From the NCBI GenBank assembly GCA_030425195.1, contig JAUIAV010000006.1:186001-250000 (forward strand): DNA of 64,000 bases. Direction: 5' to 3'. The translations under genes and the position numbers were made by a program. Source of the stretch: Gammaproteobacteria bacterium (GTDB lineage: Bacteria > Pseudomonadota > Gammaproteobacteria > Pseudomonadales > Azotimanducaceae). The notes beneath the pieces were generated by a model. That model had not been told where the DNA came from. It did not search any database and worked only from the letters and a program-made list of their open reading frames with translations. Positions 25,620 through 36,252 of the stretch are shown here, piece by piece. Positions within the stretch are counted from its first letter, which is position 1, and every line of letters starts with the position of its first letter.

Positions 25620-26299
25620 CGGCCGGGCTCGTCTCCCCAGAGCAGCTTGTGCAGCTGCACCTGGAAGCGAACGGGAATGCGGTCGGCAACGATCCAGTCG
25701 GCAAGCGCCCGGGGAGAGAGATCTCCGGCGACGGGAGAGAACAGGATCTCGGCTGGCCCCTCATAGAGACCGAGCTCATCGCACTTGAGCTTCGCCCAGT
25801 CGTAGTCCTGCCGGTCGCAGAGCACGAACTTGATCTCGTCACCGGCACCGCAGTGAGCCAGATTCGACAGCAGATTCCGGTGCATCTCACCGGAGCCGGG
25901 CGTCTTCACGTCCACCACTTTCCGCACCCGGGCATCGACTCCGGACACATCCAGCGCGCCACTGGTCTCCAGCGACACCGCATGACCGGCATCACACAGG
26001 GCCGTCATGAGCGGCAGGGCGGCCGGCTGGGCCAGCGGTTCACCGCCGGTGACCGTCACGGCCCGGGTTCCGAACCCACCGACCTCCCGGACGACGTCGT
26101 CGATGTCTCTCAACGTGCCACCGTGAAAAGCATAGGCCGTATCACAGTAGCCGCACCGCAGCGGACAGCCGGTGAGCCGTACGAACACGGTGGGGACTCC
26201 GACGCTGGTGGACTCGCCCTGAAGCGACAGAAAGATCTCGGTCAGCCGGACCTGACGGCTCCGATCGGGAGCGGCCTGCCCGCCCCCATCCGAACTCAG
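25616..26299 (-). CDS. queE: 7-carboxy-7-deazaguanine synthase QueE, probable CTG start
   Basis: Radical SAM enzyme making CDG from carboxy-tetrahydropterin. 'CPLRCGYC' is the CxxxCxxC cluster motif, 'VTGGEPLAQ' the SAM-binding GGE motif. The conserved N-terminal '[11 protein letters not shown]' lies at about 26212-26244, upstream of the first GTG (26188) and ATG-like starts, so translation must begin earlier. In that frame no ATG, GTG or TTG is available before the cpoB overlap; a CTG at 26299 overlaps the cpoB stop as CTGA and follows AGGAG by 5 bases, giving a 227-residue protein of normal QueE length. Confidence 0.86.
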   Translation of the reverse strand: MSSDGGGQAAPDRSRQVRLTEIFLSLQGESTSVGVPTVFVRLTGCPLRCGYCDTAYAFHGGTLRDIDDVVREVGGFGTRAVTVTGGEPLAQPAALPLMTALCDAGHAVSLETSGALDVSGVDARVRKVVDVKTPGSGEMHRNLLSNLAHCGAGDEIKFVLCDRQDYDWAKLKCDELGLYEGPAEILFSPVAGDLSPRALADWIVADRIPVRFQVQLHKLLWGDEPGR

Positions 26300-27138
26300 C
26301 GGAGCTCCTGCTGGTAACTGGCTGCGAGGCCCGCAGCCGAGCTCTGCGGATACCGGGTCTGAACCTGGGAGAAGTACTCCACGGCCCGATTGGTATCGCC
26401 CAGACGGTGGTAGGCAACGCCCAGCTTGTAGAGAGTATCCGGCACCTTGGGATGATCCGGATACAGATTGATCACCTGCATGAAGGACTGTCGCGCCTGC
26501 TCGGTATCCTGCTGAGCCAGGTGCAGCTCGCCGAGCCAGTAATAGGCGTTGGGCGTGTACTGTCCGTTCGGATAGCGCAGGATCAGATTGTTGAAGGCGG
26601 CGATGGACTCGTCGAACTTGCGGCCTTTCATCAGATCGAACGCCGACTGATAGGCCTCCCGCTCGGAAACGCCAGGCGCGGCTCCAGGCAGTGCGGCCAC
26701 GGCACCCGTACCGGCAGCGCCGGTCGCGGCCGGTGAGGTGCCGCCGGCCGAGGCGGGTTGGGACGCACTCATGCCGCCTGACGGAGCAGCGCCAGGGCTC
26801 TGCGCCGGTGCGGCAGAGACCCCTGCAGCGCCCGTGGTCAGACCCGCCACCCGTCGATCCAGGTCGATGTACTGTTCCTTCTGATCCCTGGCCAACCGGT
26901 TCAGCTGATAGGACTGCTCTTCCACCAGCCCTCTGAGCTCCTGAACTTCCTGCTGCAGTACCTGCAGCTGGTAGAACAGCTCCGAGAGCCGCCGGTCGTT
27001 CACTGCCCCGGGCTGGGCCGCCGTCTGCTGAGCTCCGGTGGCACCTTCCTGTGCAGCAGCCGGAAGCGCCACGGCGAGCGGCAGCAGTGTGAGCGGCAGG
27101 AAACGGAGGGCGCGCATGCGCTGGATCTGGATTCTCAT
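26296..27138 (-). CDS. cpoB: Cell division coordinator CpoB (YbgF)
   Basis: 280 residues with a signal peptide ending 'LPAAAQ'. A coiled-coil segment follows ('LFYQLQVLQQEVQELRGLVEEQ', the trimerisation region), then a Pro/Ala/Gly-rich linker and a C-terminal TPR domain of three repeats ('AYQSAFDLMKGRKFDESIAAFNNLI', 'YYWLGELHLAQQDTEQARQSF', 'LYKLGVAYHRLGDTNRAVEYF'). In E. coli it ties Tol-Pal constriction to PBP1B. Position after pal is standard. Confidence 0.93.
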   Translation of the reverse strand: MRIQIQRMRALRFLPLTLLPLAVALPAAAQEGATGAQQTAAQPGAVNDRRLSELFYQLQVLQQEVQELRGLVEEQSYQLNRLARDQKEQYIDLDRRVAGLTTGAAGVSAAPAQSPGAAPSGGMSASQPASAGGTSPAATGAAGTGAVAALPGAAPGVSEREAYQSAFDLMKGRKFDESIAAFNNLILRYPNGQYTPNAYYWLGELHLAQQDTEQARQSFMQVINLYPDHPKVPDTLYKLGVAYHRLGDTNRAVEYFSQVQTRYPQSSAAGLAASYQQELR

Positions 27139-27144
27139 GTCGAT

Positions 27145-27693
27145 TTACCGGTAGATGAGCACCGCACGGCGATTGCGGGCCCAGGATGCCTCACCGTTTC
27201 CCGGATCTTCCGGGCGCTCCTCACCGTAGCTCACGGTTTCGATCTGGCGGGGGGATACCCCGGCGGAAGTGAGATAGCTGCGGATGGCATCCGCCCGTCG
27301 TTCACCGAGTGCGAGGTTGTACTCACGGGTGCCGCGCTCATCACAGTGGCCTTCGATGACCACCGAGCGGTCCCGGTTGTTGCGCAGCACGGTGGCATGC
27401 ATCTCCAGAGAGGCCAGGTCGTCCGGCCCGACCACCGCGCGGTCGAACTCGAAATAGAAGGTGCGAGGCAACAGCCGGGTGGTGCCGGGCACATAGGGGT
27501 TCAGGTCGGGGTCGAAGGCCTCGAACTCCTGAGGCGGTGCTATGGGCTGAGGCGCTCTGTCCCCCATCTCTGAAGGCGGCTCGACGGATTCGTCCACGGG
27601 TTCCGTGGCCGTGCTCGCACAGCCTGCCAGGATAAAGGCAAGCAAGAGAACGAATAGACTCCGATTGTTGTTCTTGAATCTGGGGCTGGTCAT
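27145..27693 (-). CDS. pal: Peptidoglycan-associated lipoprotein Pal
   Basis: 182 residues from MTSPRF. Lipobox 'FILAGC' gives an acylated Cys at about residue 24. A Pro/Glu-rich linker leads to an OmpA-like domain: 'YFEFDRAVVGPDD', 'VIEGHCDERGTREYNLALGERRADAI' (peptidoglycan-binding Asp and Arg) and 'NRRAVLIYR' at the end. Outer-membrane anchor of the Tol-Pal system. Thirteen bases after tolB. Confidence 0.95.
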   Translation of the reverse strand: MTSPRFKNNNRSLFVLLLAFILAGCASTATEPVDESVEPPSEMGDRAPQPIAPPQEFEAFDPDLNPYVPGTTRLLPRTFYFEFDRAVVGPDDLASLEMHATVLRNNRDRSVVIEGHCDERGTREYNLALGERRADAIRSYLTSAGVSPRQIETVSYGEERPEDPGNGEASWARNRRAVLIYR

Positions 27694-27706
27694 TTGGGGG
27701 TTCTCC

Positions 27707-29062
27707 TTAGAGGGTCTCGATGAACGGGGACCAGGCCGGCTCACGTACATCTCCGGCGGATGACGGCAGGCGGTACTTCACACGGCCATCGATCGAGACC
27801 ACGGCAAGTATACCTCTCCCCTCCACCTGAGTCGCATAGATCAGCATGGTGCCGTTCGGCGCCACGGAGGGGGATTCGTCCAGGGCGGTCTGGGTCAGCA
27901 CCCGAACATCGTCCCGGGCGAGATCCTGCCAGGCGATGTGGTCGATACCATCGCGCCGGTGCACGTACACCAGATGCTCTCCGTCCGGCAGCAGGGTGGC
28001 GCTGGCGTTGTACGTTCCCTCGAAGGTCAGACGGTCAACGAAATTGCTGGACAGCTCCACCTTGTAGATCTGCGGGCGGCCGCCTCGATCCGAGGTGAAG
28101 ATGAGATGCCGTCCGTCGCTGGTCCAGCTCGGTTCCGTGTCAATGGCGTGGTGACGGGTTACCCGACGCAGAGCGCGGTCCGCCAGATCCATCACGTAGA
28201 TCTCCGGGTTGCCATCCTTCGACAGCACCATGGCCAGACGCCGGCCGTCCGGCGACAGGACGGGCGAACCGTTGATGCCGGAGAAATTGGTGATGAGCTG
28301 ACGGCTGCCTGTCTCCAGATTCTGCAGCACGATGGCCTGCTTGCCGGTCTCGAAGGACACGTAAACCACGGATTTTCCGTCCGGCGCCCAGCTGGCGGAG
28401 AGCAGAGGCTCCGTGGAGGAGAACAGTGTTTCCGCACGCTGCCCGTCCGAGTCCGCCATCTGCAGGCTGAACTGTTCACTGGGCGTGGCAACATTCTGGG
28501 CCAGCACGTACAGGATCCGCGTGGAGAACGCCCCCTGGATACCGGTGACCGCCTCGAACACCCGGTCCGACACCCTGTGCGCCGCATCACGCCATTTCGA
28601 ACGGGATGTGCTCAGCGTGTCCACGAACATTTCCCGCTCGTTGAAGACGTCGAACAGATGGTAGTCCACCCGAAGTCTTCCATCAGAATCGATCGCCGTC
28701 CGGCCGATGACAAGATACTCCACGCCCAGGACGCGCCAGTCCCGGAAGAAGACGTCCTGCTGCCGGGAAGGCAGCGACAGCATGTTGTCCCGATTCATGG
28801 GCGCGAACTGGCCGCTTCTCGCGAGATCGAACTCGACGATCTCGGAGAGCGGCTGCAGCCCATCGAACTCGGGCCCCTGGCTGAAAGGCACGATGGCGAT
28901 GCTCGTCTGCTTGTCGTAGCCCGCATCGATGATGATGGTGTCCAGGCTGGCAGCGAGGGCTGCACCGGCGTGCACGGTCAGCAGAAGCACGGTCAGCAGA
29001 AGAATGGATAAGGTGCGGGTGATACGGCGGCGAACGCCCCCGGAAACTGATGGAATGCTCAA
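27707..29062 (-). CDS. tolB: Tol-Pal system protein TolB, TTG start
   Basis: 451 residues with signal peptide 'ILLLTVLLLTVHAGAALA'. The N-terminal domain contains 'IAIVPF'; the C-terminal six-blade propeller shows repeated 'SPDGRRLAMV', 'TSDGRHLIFTSDRGG', 'LPDGEHLVYV' and 'APNGTMLIYAT'. Periplasmic, binds Pal and TolA. The start is a TTG that overlaps the tolA stop as TTGA (29059-29062), the only start in the frame before the signal peptide. Confidence 0.95.
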   Translation of the reverse strand: MSIPSVSGGVRRRITRTLSILLLTVLLLTVHAGAALAASLDTIIIDAGYDKQTSIAIVPFSQGPEFDGLQPLSEIVEFDLARSGQFAPMNRDNMLSLPSRQQDVFFRDWRVLGVEYLVIGRTAIDSDGRLRVDYHLFDVFNEREMFVDTLSTSRSKWRDAAHRVSDRVFEAVTGIQGAFSTRILYVLAQNVATPSEQFSLQMADSDGQRAETLFSSTEPLLSASWAPDGKSVVYVSFETGKQAIVLQNLETGSRQLITNFSGINGSPVLSPDGRRLAMVLSKDGNPEIYVMDLADRALRRVTRHHAIDTEPSWTSDGRHLIFTSDRGGRPQIYKVELSSNFVDRLTFEGTYNASATLLPDGEHLVYVHRRDGIDHIAWQDLARDDVRVLTQTALDESPSVAPNGTMLIYATQVEGRGILAVVSIDGRVKYRLPSSAGDVREPAWSPFIETL

Positions 29063-29820
29063 CGCAACAGGTCCTCTGGTTTGAACAACAGGGTGAATCG
29101 GCGGAAATACTGCTCGAAGATGGCGCTCTCCTGCGGCACCTCGAAGCGCCGTGCCTTCCGGACGGCGGCTTCGGCGGACTGATCGAACACGGCGGAACCG
29201 CTGGACTCGATCAGCATCACGGCCACCACGTCCCCCGTCGGCACCAGTTCCACCTGGAGACGGGCCTCCATGCCGTTTCTGGCACTCGGCGGGCGCGACC
29301 AGTTGGCAACCACCTTCTGGTAGATGCCGAACCGGTAGGATTGGGCCACGGCTTCCGCGTCGGATGAGGCGGCTTCCGCCAGATCTTCACTCTCATCCTC
29401 GAGAGAATTCAGAAAGGAGGAATCCGCCAGTGCCTGCAGACGCTGCTGACGCTCAGCTTCTTCTCTCTGCGCCTGCTGCCGGGCAGCTTCCGCCCGTGCA
29501 GCCGCTTCTTCCCGGGCTTTCGCTTCGGCCAGGGCGGCCGCTTCCGCGCGCTCGGCCTCGGCTTTCCTGGCCGCCGCCTCCCGGGCCTGGGCCGCCGCAT
29601 CCGGCTGGGCAGGAGCCGGTTTCGGCTGCGCTCTGGGTGGCGGCGTGGGCTTGGCCTTCGGTTCGAGCACGAGCAGCGTGGACGCGACCATCTTCGGTTT
29701 GAAAATGTCGGACTCGGTCTTGGACGGCTGCCAGACACCCTTCAGCCACAGACCGAGGGCCGCGTGCAGCGCCAGCGCCATCAGAAAAGGCAGTCCGTAC
29801 TGGCGGACCGTCCAGATCAT
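29059..29820 (-). CDS. tolA: Cell envelope integrity protein TolA
   Basis: 253 residues. One membrane helix ('LPFLMALALHAALGLWL', residues 10-26), then a Pro-rich and a long Ala/Glu/Arg-rich helical domain II (about residues 65-135), then domain III ('YQKVVANWSRPPSARNGMEARLQVELVPTGDVV', 'AAVRKARRFEVP'). It couples the TolQR motor to TolB and Pal. Domain II is shorter than in E. coli (421 residues in all). Confidence 0.93.
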   Translation of the reverse strand: MIWTVRQYGLPFLMALALHAALGLWLKGVWQPSKTESDIFKPKMVASTLLVLEPKAKPTPPPRAQPKPAPAQPDAAAQAREAAARKAEAERAEAAALAEAKAREEAAARAEAARQQAQREEAERQQRLQALADSSFLNSLEDESEDLAEAASSDAEAVAQSYRFGIYQKVVANWSRPPSARNGMEARLQVELVPTGDVVAVMLIESSGSAVFDQSAEAAVRKARRFEVPQESAIFEQYFRRFTLLFKPEDLLR

Positions 29821-29822
29821 GG

Positions 29823-30272
29823 TCAGGCTCCCTCGCTCGGGGAACCCAGGTCCGGAGGATCGGTAATCAGGCCCACGCTCTCGGCACCCGCCTTCTGCAG
29901 CACGGTCATGACTCCGACCACCTTGCCGTAGTCGAGGGTGTGGTCCGCCTTCACGTACACGGGCACTTCCGGTCGGGCCCGCAGCACCTTGCCGGCCTGC
30001 TCCTCCAGGGAGAACACGGTAACCCGGGTGCCTTCGTCATCCGCATCCGACATGCCCAGGTTCAGGAAGATCGCGCCATCGGCCCGCATGGAAACCACCA
30101 GCGGATCGTTCTGTGCCTCGTCGATGGGTTCGGACGGCGCCTTGGGCAGATCCACCTGAACGCCCTGGGTCAGCAGAGGGGCGGTGGCCATGAAGATCAC
30201 CAGCAACACGAGCATCACGTCGATGTACGGCACGACGTTGATCTCGGACATGGGTTTTCGGCGGGCACTCAT
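29823..30272 (-). CDS. tolR: TolR subunit of the Tol-Pal motor
   Basis: 149 residues of the ExbD/TolR family. 'MSEINVVPYIDVMLVLLVIFMATAPLL' holds the single membrane helix with the essential Asp near residue 19; periplasmic part ends 'KADHTLDYGKVVGVMTVLQKAGAESVGLIT'. Proton-driven motor partner of TolQ. It is 9 bases after tolQ and 2 bases before tolA. Confidence 0.95.
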   Translation of the reverse strand: MSARRKPMSEINVVPYIDVMLVLLVIFMATAPLLTQGVQVDLPKAPSEPIDEAQNDPLVVSMRADGAIFLNLGMSDADDEGTRVTVFSLEEQAGKVLRARPEVPVYVKADHTLDYGKVVGVMTVLQKAGAESVGLITDPPDLGSPSEGA

Positions 30273-30281
30273 GTGGGTATC

Positions 30282-30959
<678 letters not shown>

Positions 30960-30981
30960 GGGGACTCCTGTTATTCGCGCG

Positions 30982-32037
30982 TCATTCGAGGTCGAGCCCG
31001 GGCTGCGCATCCCCGGCCCGGTTCTGTTCTGCTTCCGGCAGGCCGAAATGCCCGTATGCCAGGCTGGTGGCCACCCGGCCCCGGGGCGTTCTCATGAGGA
31101 AACCCTGCTGAATCAGATAGGGCTCCAGCACGTCCTCGATGGTGTCACGTTCCTCACTCACCGCCGCCGCCAGGGAATCCAGGCCCACCGGTCCGCCGGA
31201 GAACTTCTCCATGATCGTCAGCAGCAGGCGCCGGTCCATGCTGTCGAACCCCATGGCATCCACGTTCAGGAGGTTCAGAGCATCGTCCGCCACCTTCCGG
31301 TTGATCCCGCCGTCCGCTTTCACCTCGGCGAAATCACGGGCCCGTCGCAGCAGCCGGTTGGCGATCCTGGGCGTGCCCCGGGAGCGTCTGGCCACTTCCT
31401 CGGCACCGTCTTCGCTGATCGCCAGATTCAGCTTGGCCGCCGAACCACGGACGATCTCCGTCAGCTCTTGGACCGTATAAAACTCGAGACGTTGCACGAT
31501 CCCGAACCGATCGCGCAGCGGCGAAGTGAGCAGTCCGGCCCGGGTGGTGGCTCCGACCAGCGTGAAGCGGGGAAGATCCAGCTTCAGCGAACGGGCAGCG
31601 GGACCGTCGCCGATCATGATGTCGATCTGGAAATCTTCCATGGCCGGGTAGAGGATCTCCTCCACCACCGGACTCAGCCGGTGTATCTCGTCCACGAACA
31701 GCACGTCGCCCGGCTCCAGATTGGTCAGCATGGCAGCCAGATCGGCCGCCCGCTCGAGCACCGGCCCCGACGTGGACTTGATGGAAACGCCCATCTCATT
31801 GGCAACGATGTTCGCCAGCGTCGTCTTGCCGAGCCCGGGCGGGCCGAAGATCAGCGTGTGGTCGAGCGCTTCGCTGCGCTGCCGGGCGGCCTGGATGAAG
31901 ATGTCCATCTGCTCCTTGACTGCCGCCTGACCCACGTATTCGGAAAGCCGTTCCGGACGGAGTGCATGCTCGAGGCGTTCCTCGTTGCGATCGGCAGTCA
32001 CTGCCGGCGATACCAGTCGATCCGGCTCGATGCTCAT
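30982..32037 (-). CDS. ruvB: Holliday junction branch migration helicase RuvB
   Basis: 351 residues. AAA+ motifs: '[12 protein letters not shown]' (Walker A), 'LFVDEIHRL' (Walker B), '[18 protein letters not shown]' (sensor 1/arginine finger region), C-terminal winged helix with '[17 protein letters not shown]'. Hexameric motor acting with RuvA and RuvC. Start overlaps ruvA as ATGA. Confidence 0.97.
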   Translation of the reverse strand: MSIEPDRLVSPAVTADRNEERLEHALRPERLSEYVGQAAVKEQMDIFIQAARQRSEALDHTLIFGPPGLGKTTLANIVANEMGVSIKSTSGPVLERAADLAAMLTNLEPGDVLFVDEIHRLSPVVEEILYPAMEDFQIDIMIGDGPAARSLKLDLPRFTLVGATTRAGLLTSPLRDRFGIVQRLEFYTVQELTEIVRGSAAKLNLAISEDGAEEVARRSRGTPRIANRLLRRARDFAEVKADGGINRKVADDALNLLNVDAMGFDSMDRRLLLTIMEKFSGGPVGLDSLAAAVSEERDTIEDVLEPYLIQQGFLMRTPRGRVATSLAYGHFGLPEAEQNRAGDAQPGLDLE

Positions 32038-32663
32038 CGTACCTCGCTCCGCGCCGCGCCTGATTCCGCCTGACGGGCGATCTGTTTCAGCGCCGCCCGC
32101 AGCAGATCCTCGCCGGTCGCCATGGCCAGCTCATCCGCCACGGCTGCCACCGCCCGTTGCGCCTCCACCGGGCGGTAACCGAGCGAGACCAGCGCATCTT
32201 CCGCTTCCCGTACCGCACCCTGATCCGCGCCCACGGAGACCGGTTTCACGACCACGTGGAGGTTGCCGAGACGATCCTTGAGCTCCACCAGAAGACGTTC
32301 TGCCGTCTTCTTGCCCACACCCTGAACACGGGTGAGCAGACCCGCATCGTTTGCCCGCACCGCTTCCGCCAGCGCTTCCAGGGTCAGTCCGGATACGATG
32401 GCCAGCGCCATCTTGGGGCCGACACCGCTGATGCGGATCAGATCCCTGAAGACGTCCCGCTCGGTTTTTGAACCGAATCCGTAAAGTAATTGAGCATCTT
32501 CGCGCACGACGAAGTGGGTGAACAGCGTGACCTCCACGCCTGGTGCCGCGGCCGCGGCAAGTGCGGCGCTGGTGGCCTCGACCTCATAGGCAACCCCGCC
32601 CACGTCGATGAGCAGGAGGTTGTCGCTGATCTCCAGTAGTTTTCCCTGGATTCGCCCTATCAT
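32034..32663 (-). CDS. ruvA: Holliday junction protein RuvA
   Basis: 209 residues from [11 protein letters not shown]. Domain I is an OB fold; domain II has the two helix-hairpin-helix motifs '[15 protein letters not shown]' and '[16 protein letters not shown]'; domain III is the RuvB-binding three-helix part ('[18 protein letters not shown]'). Four bases separate it from ruvC. Confidence 0.96.
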   Translation of the reverse strand: MIGRIQGKLLEISDNLLLIDVGGVAYEVEATSAALAAAAAPGVEVTLFTHFVVREDAQLLYGFGSKTERDVFRDLIRISGVGPKMALAIVSGLTLEALAEAVRANDAGLLTRVQGVGKKTAERLLVELKDRLGNLHVVVKPVSVGADQGAVREAEDALVSLGYRPVEAQRAVAAVADELAMATGEDLLRAALKQIARQAESGAARSEVR

Positions 32664-32667
32664 CTGG

Positions 32668-33162
32668 CTAGTGTCCGCCGGGGGGATAACGGTCAAGCCC
32701 GACAGTATTGACATGACAAATGGCAATCGCAAGCGCGTCCGCCGCGTCGGCCTGAGGCTCGCCCGGCAGCTCGAGCAGCACCCTGACCATATGTGCCACC
32801 TGCTGCTTGCTTGCCCGGCCTGAGCCGACCACGCCGAGCTTCACCCGCCTGGCCGCGTACTCGTGCACGGGCAGGCCTCCGGCCACACCCGCTGCAATGG
32901 CCACGCCCCGGGCCTGGCCGAGCTTCAGTGCGGAATCCGGATTCCTGGCCAGAAAGACCTCCTCGATGGCCATGGCGTCCGGCGCATGCTCGCCGATCAG
33001 CTGCAGCACGCCCCGATAGATCTCGGCCAGCCGGTCGGCGAACGGCCCGGAGCCGGTTCGGATACAGCCGCTGGCCAGGTAGCTGAGACGGCCCGCACCG
33101 GCCTCGATGATCCCGTAGCCCGTCAGCCGGGAGCCGGGATCGATGCCGATCACCCGGGGCAT
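32668..33162 (-). CDS. ruvC: Crossover junction endodeoxyribonuclease RuvC
   Basis: 164 residues. '[14 protein letters not shown]' carries the first catalytic Asp (residue 8), 'MAIEEVF' the Glu, and '[12 protein letters not shown]' the two C-terminal Asp residues. Resolves Holliday junctions. Ten bases after yebC in the same operon. Confidence 0.96.
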   Translation of the reverse strand: MPRVIGIDPGSRLTGYGIIEAGAGRLSYLASGCIRTGSGPFADRLAEIYRGVLQLIGEHAPDAMAIEEVFLARNPDSALKLGQARGVAIAAGVAGGLPVHEYAARRVKLGVVGSGRASKQQVAHMVRVLLELPGEPQADAADALAIAICHVNTVGLDRYPPGGH

Positions 33163-33172
33163 GCGGACTGCA

Positions 33173-33913
33173 TCAGCCTTCCAGCGCGCTGTCTGGCAGG
33201 TCGGCGTTGCTGTAGACGTTCTGCACGTCGTCGAGCTCCTCGAGCGTATCGATGAGCTTGACCACGTTCTCGCCCATGTCGTCGTCGCAGGGCGTGTAGG
33301 TGGAAGGCACCATGGTCACCTCTGCATCGTCCGGCGTCAGAGAAGCGTCTTTGAGCGCATCCACCACATCACTCATGGATTCCCAGGGGGTGGTGACCAC
33401 GATGGAATCGTCGTCTTCACTGACGATGTCCTCGGCCCCGGCGTCCAGCGCCACCTCCATGATCGCTTCCTCGTCGGCGCCCGGCGCAAAACTGATCACG
33501 CCCTGACGGTTGAAGAGGTAAGCCACGGAGCCATCCGTGCCCAGATTGCCGCCGTATTTGGAGAAGGCGTGGCGCACCTCGGCCACGGTGCGGTTCCGGT
33601 TGTCCGTCATCACTTCCACCAGCACGGCTACACCGCCGGCGGCGTAGCCTTCGTAGGTGAGCTCCTCGACATCGCTGCCGTCCTGGCCGCCGGCACCCCG
33701 GGCAATGGCGCGATCGATGGTATCCCTGGGCATGTTGGCCCCGAGCCCTTTATCCACCGCCGCTCTGAGCCGGGGATTGTCCGCGGGCTCACCGTCGCCG
33801 AGCCGGGCCGCCACGGTGATTTCCCGAATGAGCTTGGTCCAGACCTTTGCCCGCTTGGCATCCTGACGGGCCTTGCGGTGCTTGATGTTGGACCATTTGC
33901 TGTGTCCGGCCAT
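33173..33913 (-). CDS. yebC: YebC/TACO1 family protein
   Basis: 246 residues. '[23 protein letters not shown]' is the unmistakable N-terminus, '[18 protein letters not shown]' the central domain. Family members ease translation of polyproline-type stalls or act as regulators (PmpR in Pseudomonas). Placed between aspS and ruvC as in many Gammaproteobacteria. Confidence 0.95.
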   Translation of the reverse strand: MAGHSKWSNIKHRKARQDAKRAKVWTKLIREITVAARLGDGEPADNPRLRAAVDKGLGANMPRDTIDRAIARGAGGQDGSDVEELTYEGYAAGGVAVLVEVMTDNRNRTVAEVRHAFSKYGGNLGTDGSVAYLFNRQGVISFAPGADEEAIMEVALDAGAEDIVSEDDDSIVVTTPWESMSDVVDALKDASLTPDDAEVTMVPSTYTPCDDDMGENVVKLIDTLEELDDVQNVYSNADLPDSALEG

Positions 33914-33940
33914 GGTCTCTCCGTCCAGTATCCTGTTTCG

Positions 33941-35725
33941 CTAACTGTCTTTCTTGTCGACACCCGTGGTCCGGATGTGCAGCTCTCTGAGCTGATGCGC
34001 GTCCACCGGACCGGGTGCCGCCGTCATCAGGCAGGCTGCCGTCTGAGTTTTGGGAAACGCGATCACGTCCCGGATCGCGTGGGTATCCGTCATCAGCATG
34101 ACGAGCCGGTCCAGGCCCAGAGCGATGCCGCCGTGGGGCGGTGCACCCAGCTTCAGCGCATCCAGCAGGAAGCCGAACTTCACTTCCGCTTCCTGTCCGA
34201 TGTTGAGCGCCTCGAACACGGCCGCCTGCATGCTCTGATCGTGGATCCGGAGACTGCCGCCGCCGATTTCGTAGCCGTTCAGCACCACGTCGTAGGCCCT
34301 GGAACTGGCCGCCATGGGTTCCGCAACGAGCGCTTCCGGCGTGCAGGACGGTTGCGTGAAGGGATGGTGCAGTGGCGTCAGCGCCCCGTCCCGCCCCTTT
34401 TCGAACATGGGAAACTCCACCACCCAGCAGGGCGCCCATTTGTCCTCGGGTGCCTCGCTGATCATGCCGAGCTCACGTCCGAGCTCCACCCTGAGCGCGC
34501 CCATGGCGTCGCAGACCACGTTGAACTTGTCCGCACCGAAGAAAACCAGATCGCCGTCGACGGCGCCAGTCCGGTCCAGAACCTCGTTCACCACGGTCTC
34601 CGGCAGGAACTTGAGAATCGGCGACTGCAGTCCCTCGGTGCCGGCGGAACGGTCGTTCACCTTTATATAGGCGAGCCCTTTGGCACCGTAGCGGGCGACG
34701 AAACCGGTGTAATCGTCGATGACTTTGCGGGACAGCCCTCCACCGCCGGGCGCCCGCAGTGCCACGACCCTGCCCTCGGGGTCATTGGCAGGTCCGTTGA
34801 AGACCTTGAACTCCACCTCGCGCATCAGGTCGGCGATGTCGGTGAGTTCCAGGGGAATTCTGAGGTCCGGCTTGTCGCTGCCGTATTTCGCCATGGCCTC
34901 TTCCCAGGTCAGCACCGGGAACTCGCCCAGCCTGACGTCCAGGATCTCCTCGAACACCGTACGCAGCATGTCTTCGGTCAGCGACATCACGTCCTGCTCG
35001 CTGACGAAAGATGCCTCGATGTCGATCTGGGTGAACTCGGGCTGCCGGTCGTGGCGCAGATCCTCGTCCCGGTAGCAGCGGGCGATCTGGTAGTACCTGT
35101 CGAAGCCCGAAATCATCAGCAGCTGCTTGAAGACCTGCGGTGACTGAGGCAGCGCGAAGAAATCTCCGGGATGGGTGCGGCTCGGCACCAGATAATCCCG
35201 GGCACCCTCCGGCGTCGCCCGCGTCAGGGTCGGCGTTTCCACGTCCCAGAATCCCGCTCCTTCGAGAAACCGTCGAACGGCGCTCGTGATCCTGGCCCGC
35301 ATGTGCAGACGACGCTGCATCTCCGGCCGGCGCAGGTCCAGATACCGGTAGCGCAGCCGCACGTCCTCACCCGCTTCCGAATACTCGTCGAGCTGAAAAG
35401 GCGGGGTTTCCGAGCTGTTCAGAATGTCGAGCGTGTCACCCAGCACCTCGATCTCGCCGGTGGCCATTTCCGGGTTCACGGTGCCTTCCGGGCGCGGCCG
35501 GACCCGGCCGGTCGCTCGCAGCACGTATTCGTTGCGCACCTTGTCCGCCGTGGCGAAGCTCTCTTCCGTATCCGGATCGAAAACGACCTGCACGATTCCG
35601 GTGCGGTCCCGGATATCCAGGAAAATCACACCGCCATGGTCCCGGCGCCGGTGGACCCAGCCCACGACCTCCACTTCCTCGCCGACGTGGGAGGCATTGA
35701 ATTCACCGCAATAGTGGCTGCGCAT
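33941..35725 (-). CDS. aspS: Aspartyl-tRNA synthetase
   Basis: 594 residues. N-terminal anticodon-binding OB fold ('[31 protein letters not shown]'), class II motif 2 '[25 protein letters not shown]', the bacterial GAD insertion domain, and motif 3 '[15 protein letters not shown]'. Normal length for bacterial AspRS. 40 bases after fmdB, 27 before yebC. Confidence 0.97.
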   Translation of the reverse strand: MRSHYCGEFNASHVGEEVEVVGWVHRRRDHGGVIFLDIRDRTGIVQVVFDPDTEESFATADKVRNEYVLRATGRVRPRPEGTVNPEMATGEIEVLGDTLDILNSSETPPFQLDEYSEAGEDVRLRYRYLDLRRPEMQRRLHMRARITSAVRRFLEGAGFWDVETPTLTRATPEGARDYLVPSRTHPGDFFALPQSPQVFKQLLMISGFDRYYQIARCYRDEDLRHDRQPEFTQIDIEASFVSEQDVMSLTEDMLRTVFEEILDVRLGEFPVLTWEEAMAKYGSDKPDLRIPLELTDIADLMREVEFKVFNGPANDPEGRVVALRAPGGGGLSRKVIDDYTGFVARYGAKGLAYIKVNDRSAGTEGLQSPILKFLPETVVNEVLDRTGAVDGDLVFFGADKFNVVCDAMGALRVELGRELGMISEAPEDKWAPCWVVEFPMFEKGRDGALTPLHHPFTQPSCTPEALVAEPMAASSRAYDVVLNGYEIGGGSLRIHDQSMQAAVFEALNIGQEAEVKFGFLLDALKLGAPPHGGIALGLDRLVMLMTDTHAIRDVIAFPKTQTAACLMTAAPGPVDAHQLRELHIRTTGVDKKDS

Positions 35726-35765
35726 GCTTGTCTTTTCCTAGTCGGGTATCGCCGGGCGGGCGGCG

Positions 35766-36095
35766 TTATGAGTCCGAGCCGGTAGAGCTCGCTGAACTGC
35801 TGGACGAACTGCCGGAGGAACCGGAAGACGAACTGGAGGACGAATCCGTGGATCCGGACGATGAATCGCTCGTGGATGACTTCGATTCCGAGCCGGACAG
35901 ATTCTTCTTGTTGCCCGACTTGAAGTCGGTTTCGTACCAGCCGCCGCCTTTGAGCCGGAAGCCTGCCGCCGACACCTTCTTCACCAGCTGAGGCTCATTG
36001 CACTCGGGACAGACCTTGAGCGGCTCATCACTCACTTTCTGCAGGGTGTCGAATTCGTGCCCGCAGTGGTTGCATCGATATTCGTAGATAGGCAT
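35766..36095 (-). CDS. FmdB-family zinc ribbon protein with Ser-rich tail
   Basis: 109 residues. 'PIYEYRCNHCGHEFD' and 'CPECN' supply the CxxC...CxxC zinc ribbon (residues 8-37); 'KKVSAAGFRLKGGGWYETDFK' is the conserved family end. From about residue 65 on the protein is a low-complexity tail made almost only of Ser, Gly, Asp and Thr. The family often sits next to aspS and its role is unclear; the first gene of the long minus-strand operon. Confidence 0.9.
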   Translation of the reverse strand: MPIYEYRCNHCGHEFDTLQKVSDEPLKVCPECNEPQLVKKVSAAGFRLKGGGWYETDFKSGNKKNLSGSESKSSTSDSSSGSTDSSSSSSSGSSGSSSSSSASSTGSDS

Positions 36096-36194
36096 TTCGA
36101 GTCTGGAAACCTCTGATCAACTCACGTGGTTTTCATGAAGCGGCGCATGATCTTAAAAAACCCAGCAAAAATACAGCGATATCGGCGGTTTTTG

Positions 36195-36223
36195 TTGCCT
36201 GGTCCCGGGTGATGAGCTATAAA
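36195..36223 (+). promoter_or_regulatory. Sigma-70 promoter of the HU-like gene
   Basis: TTGCCT and TATAAA with exactly 17 bases between. Start of transcription would be near 36230, leaving a long 5' leader of about 130 bases before the HU-like start codon. That leader holds a 12-base palindrome CAAATCGATTTG (36268-36279), a CGAGGC/GCCTCG stem candidate (about 36297-36327) and a small ORF. Confidence 0.6.
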
Positions 36224-36252
36224 GCGCCACCATCGGTGAGGGAGGAAACCCA

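Noticed and set aside
33143-35143. Plus-strand open frame of 666 codons opposite aspS and yebC
   Set aside because: His/Arg/Gly-rich antisense shadow of two highly conserved genes.
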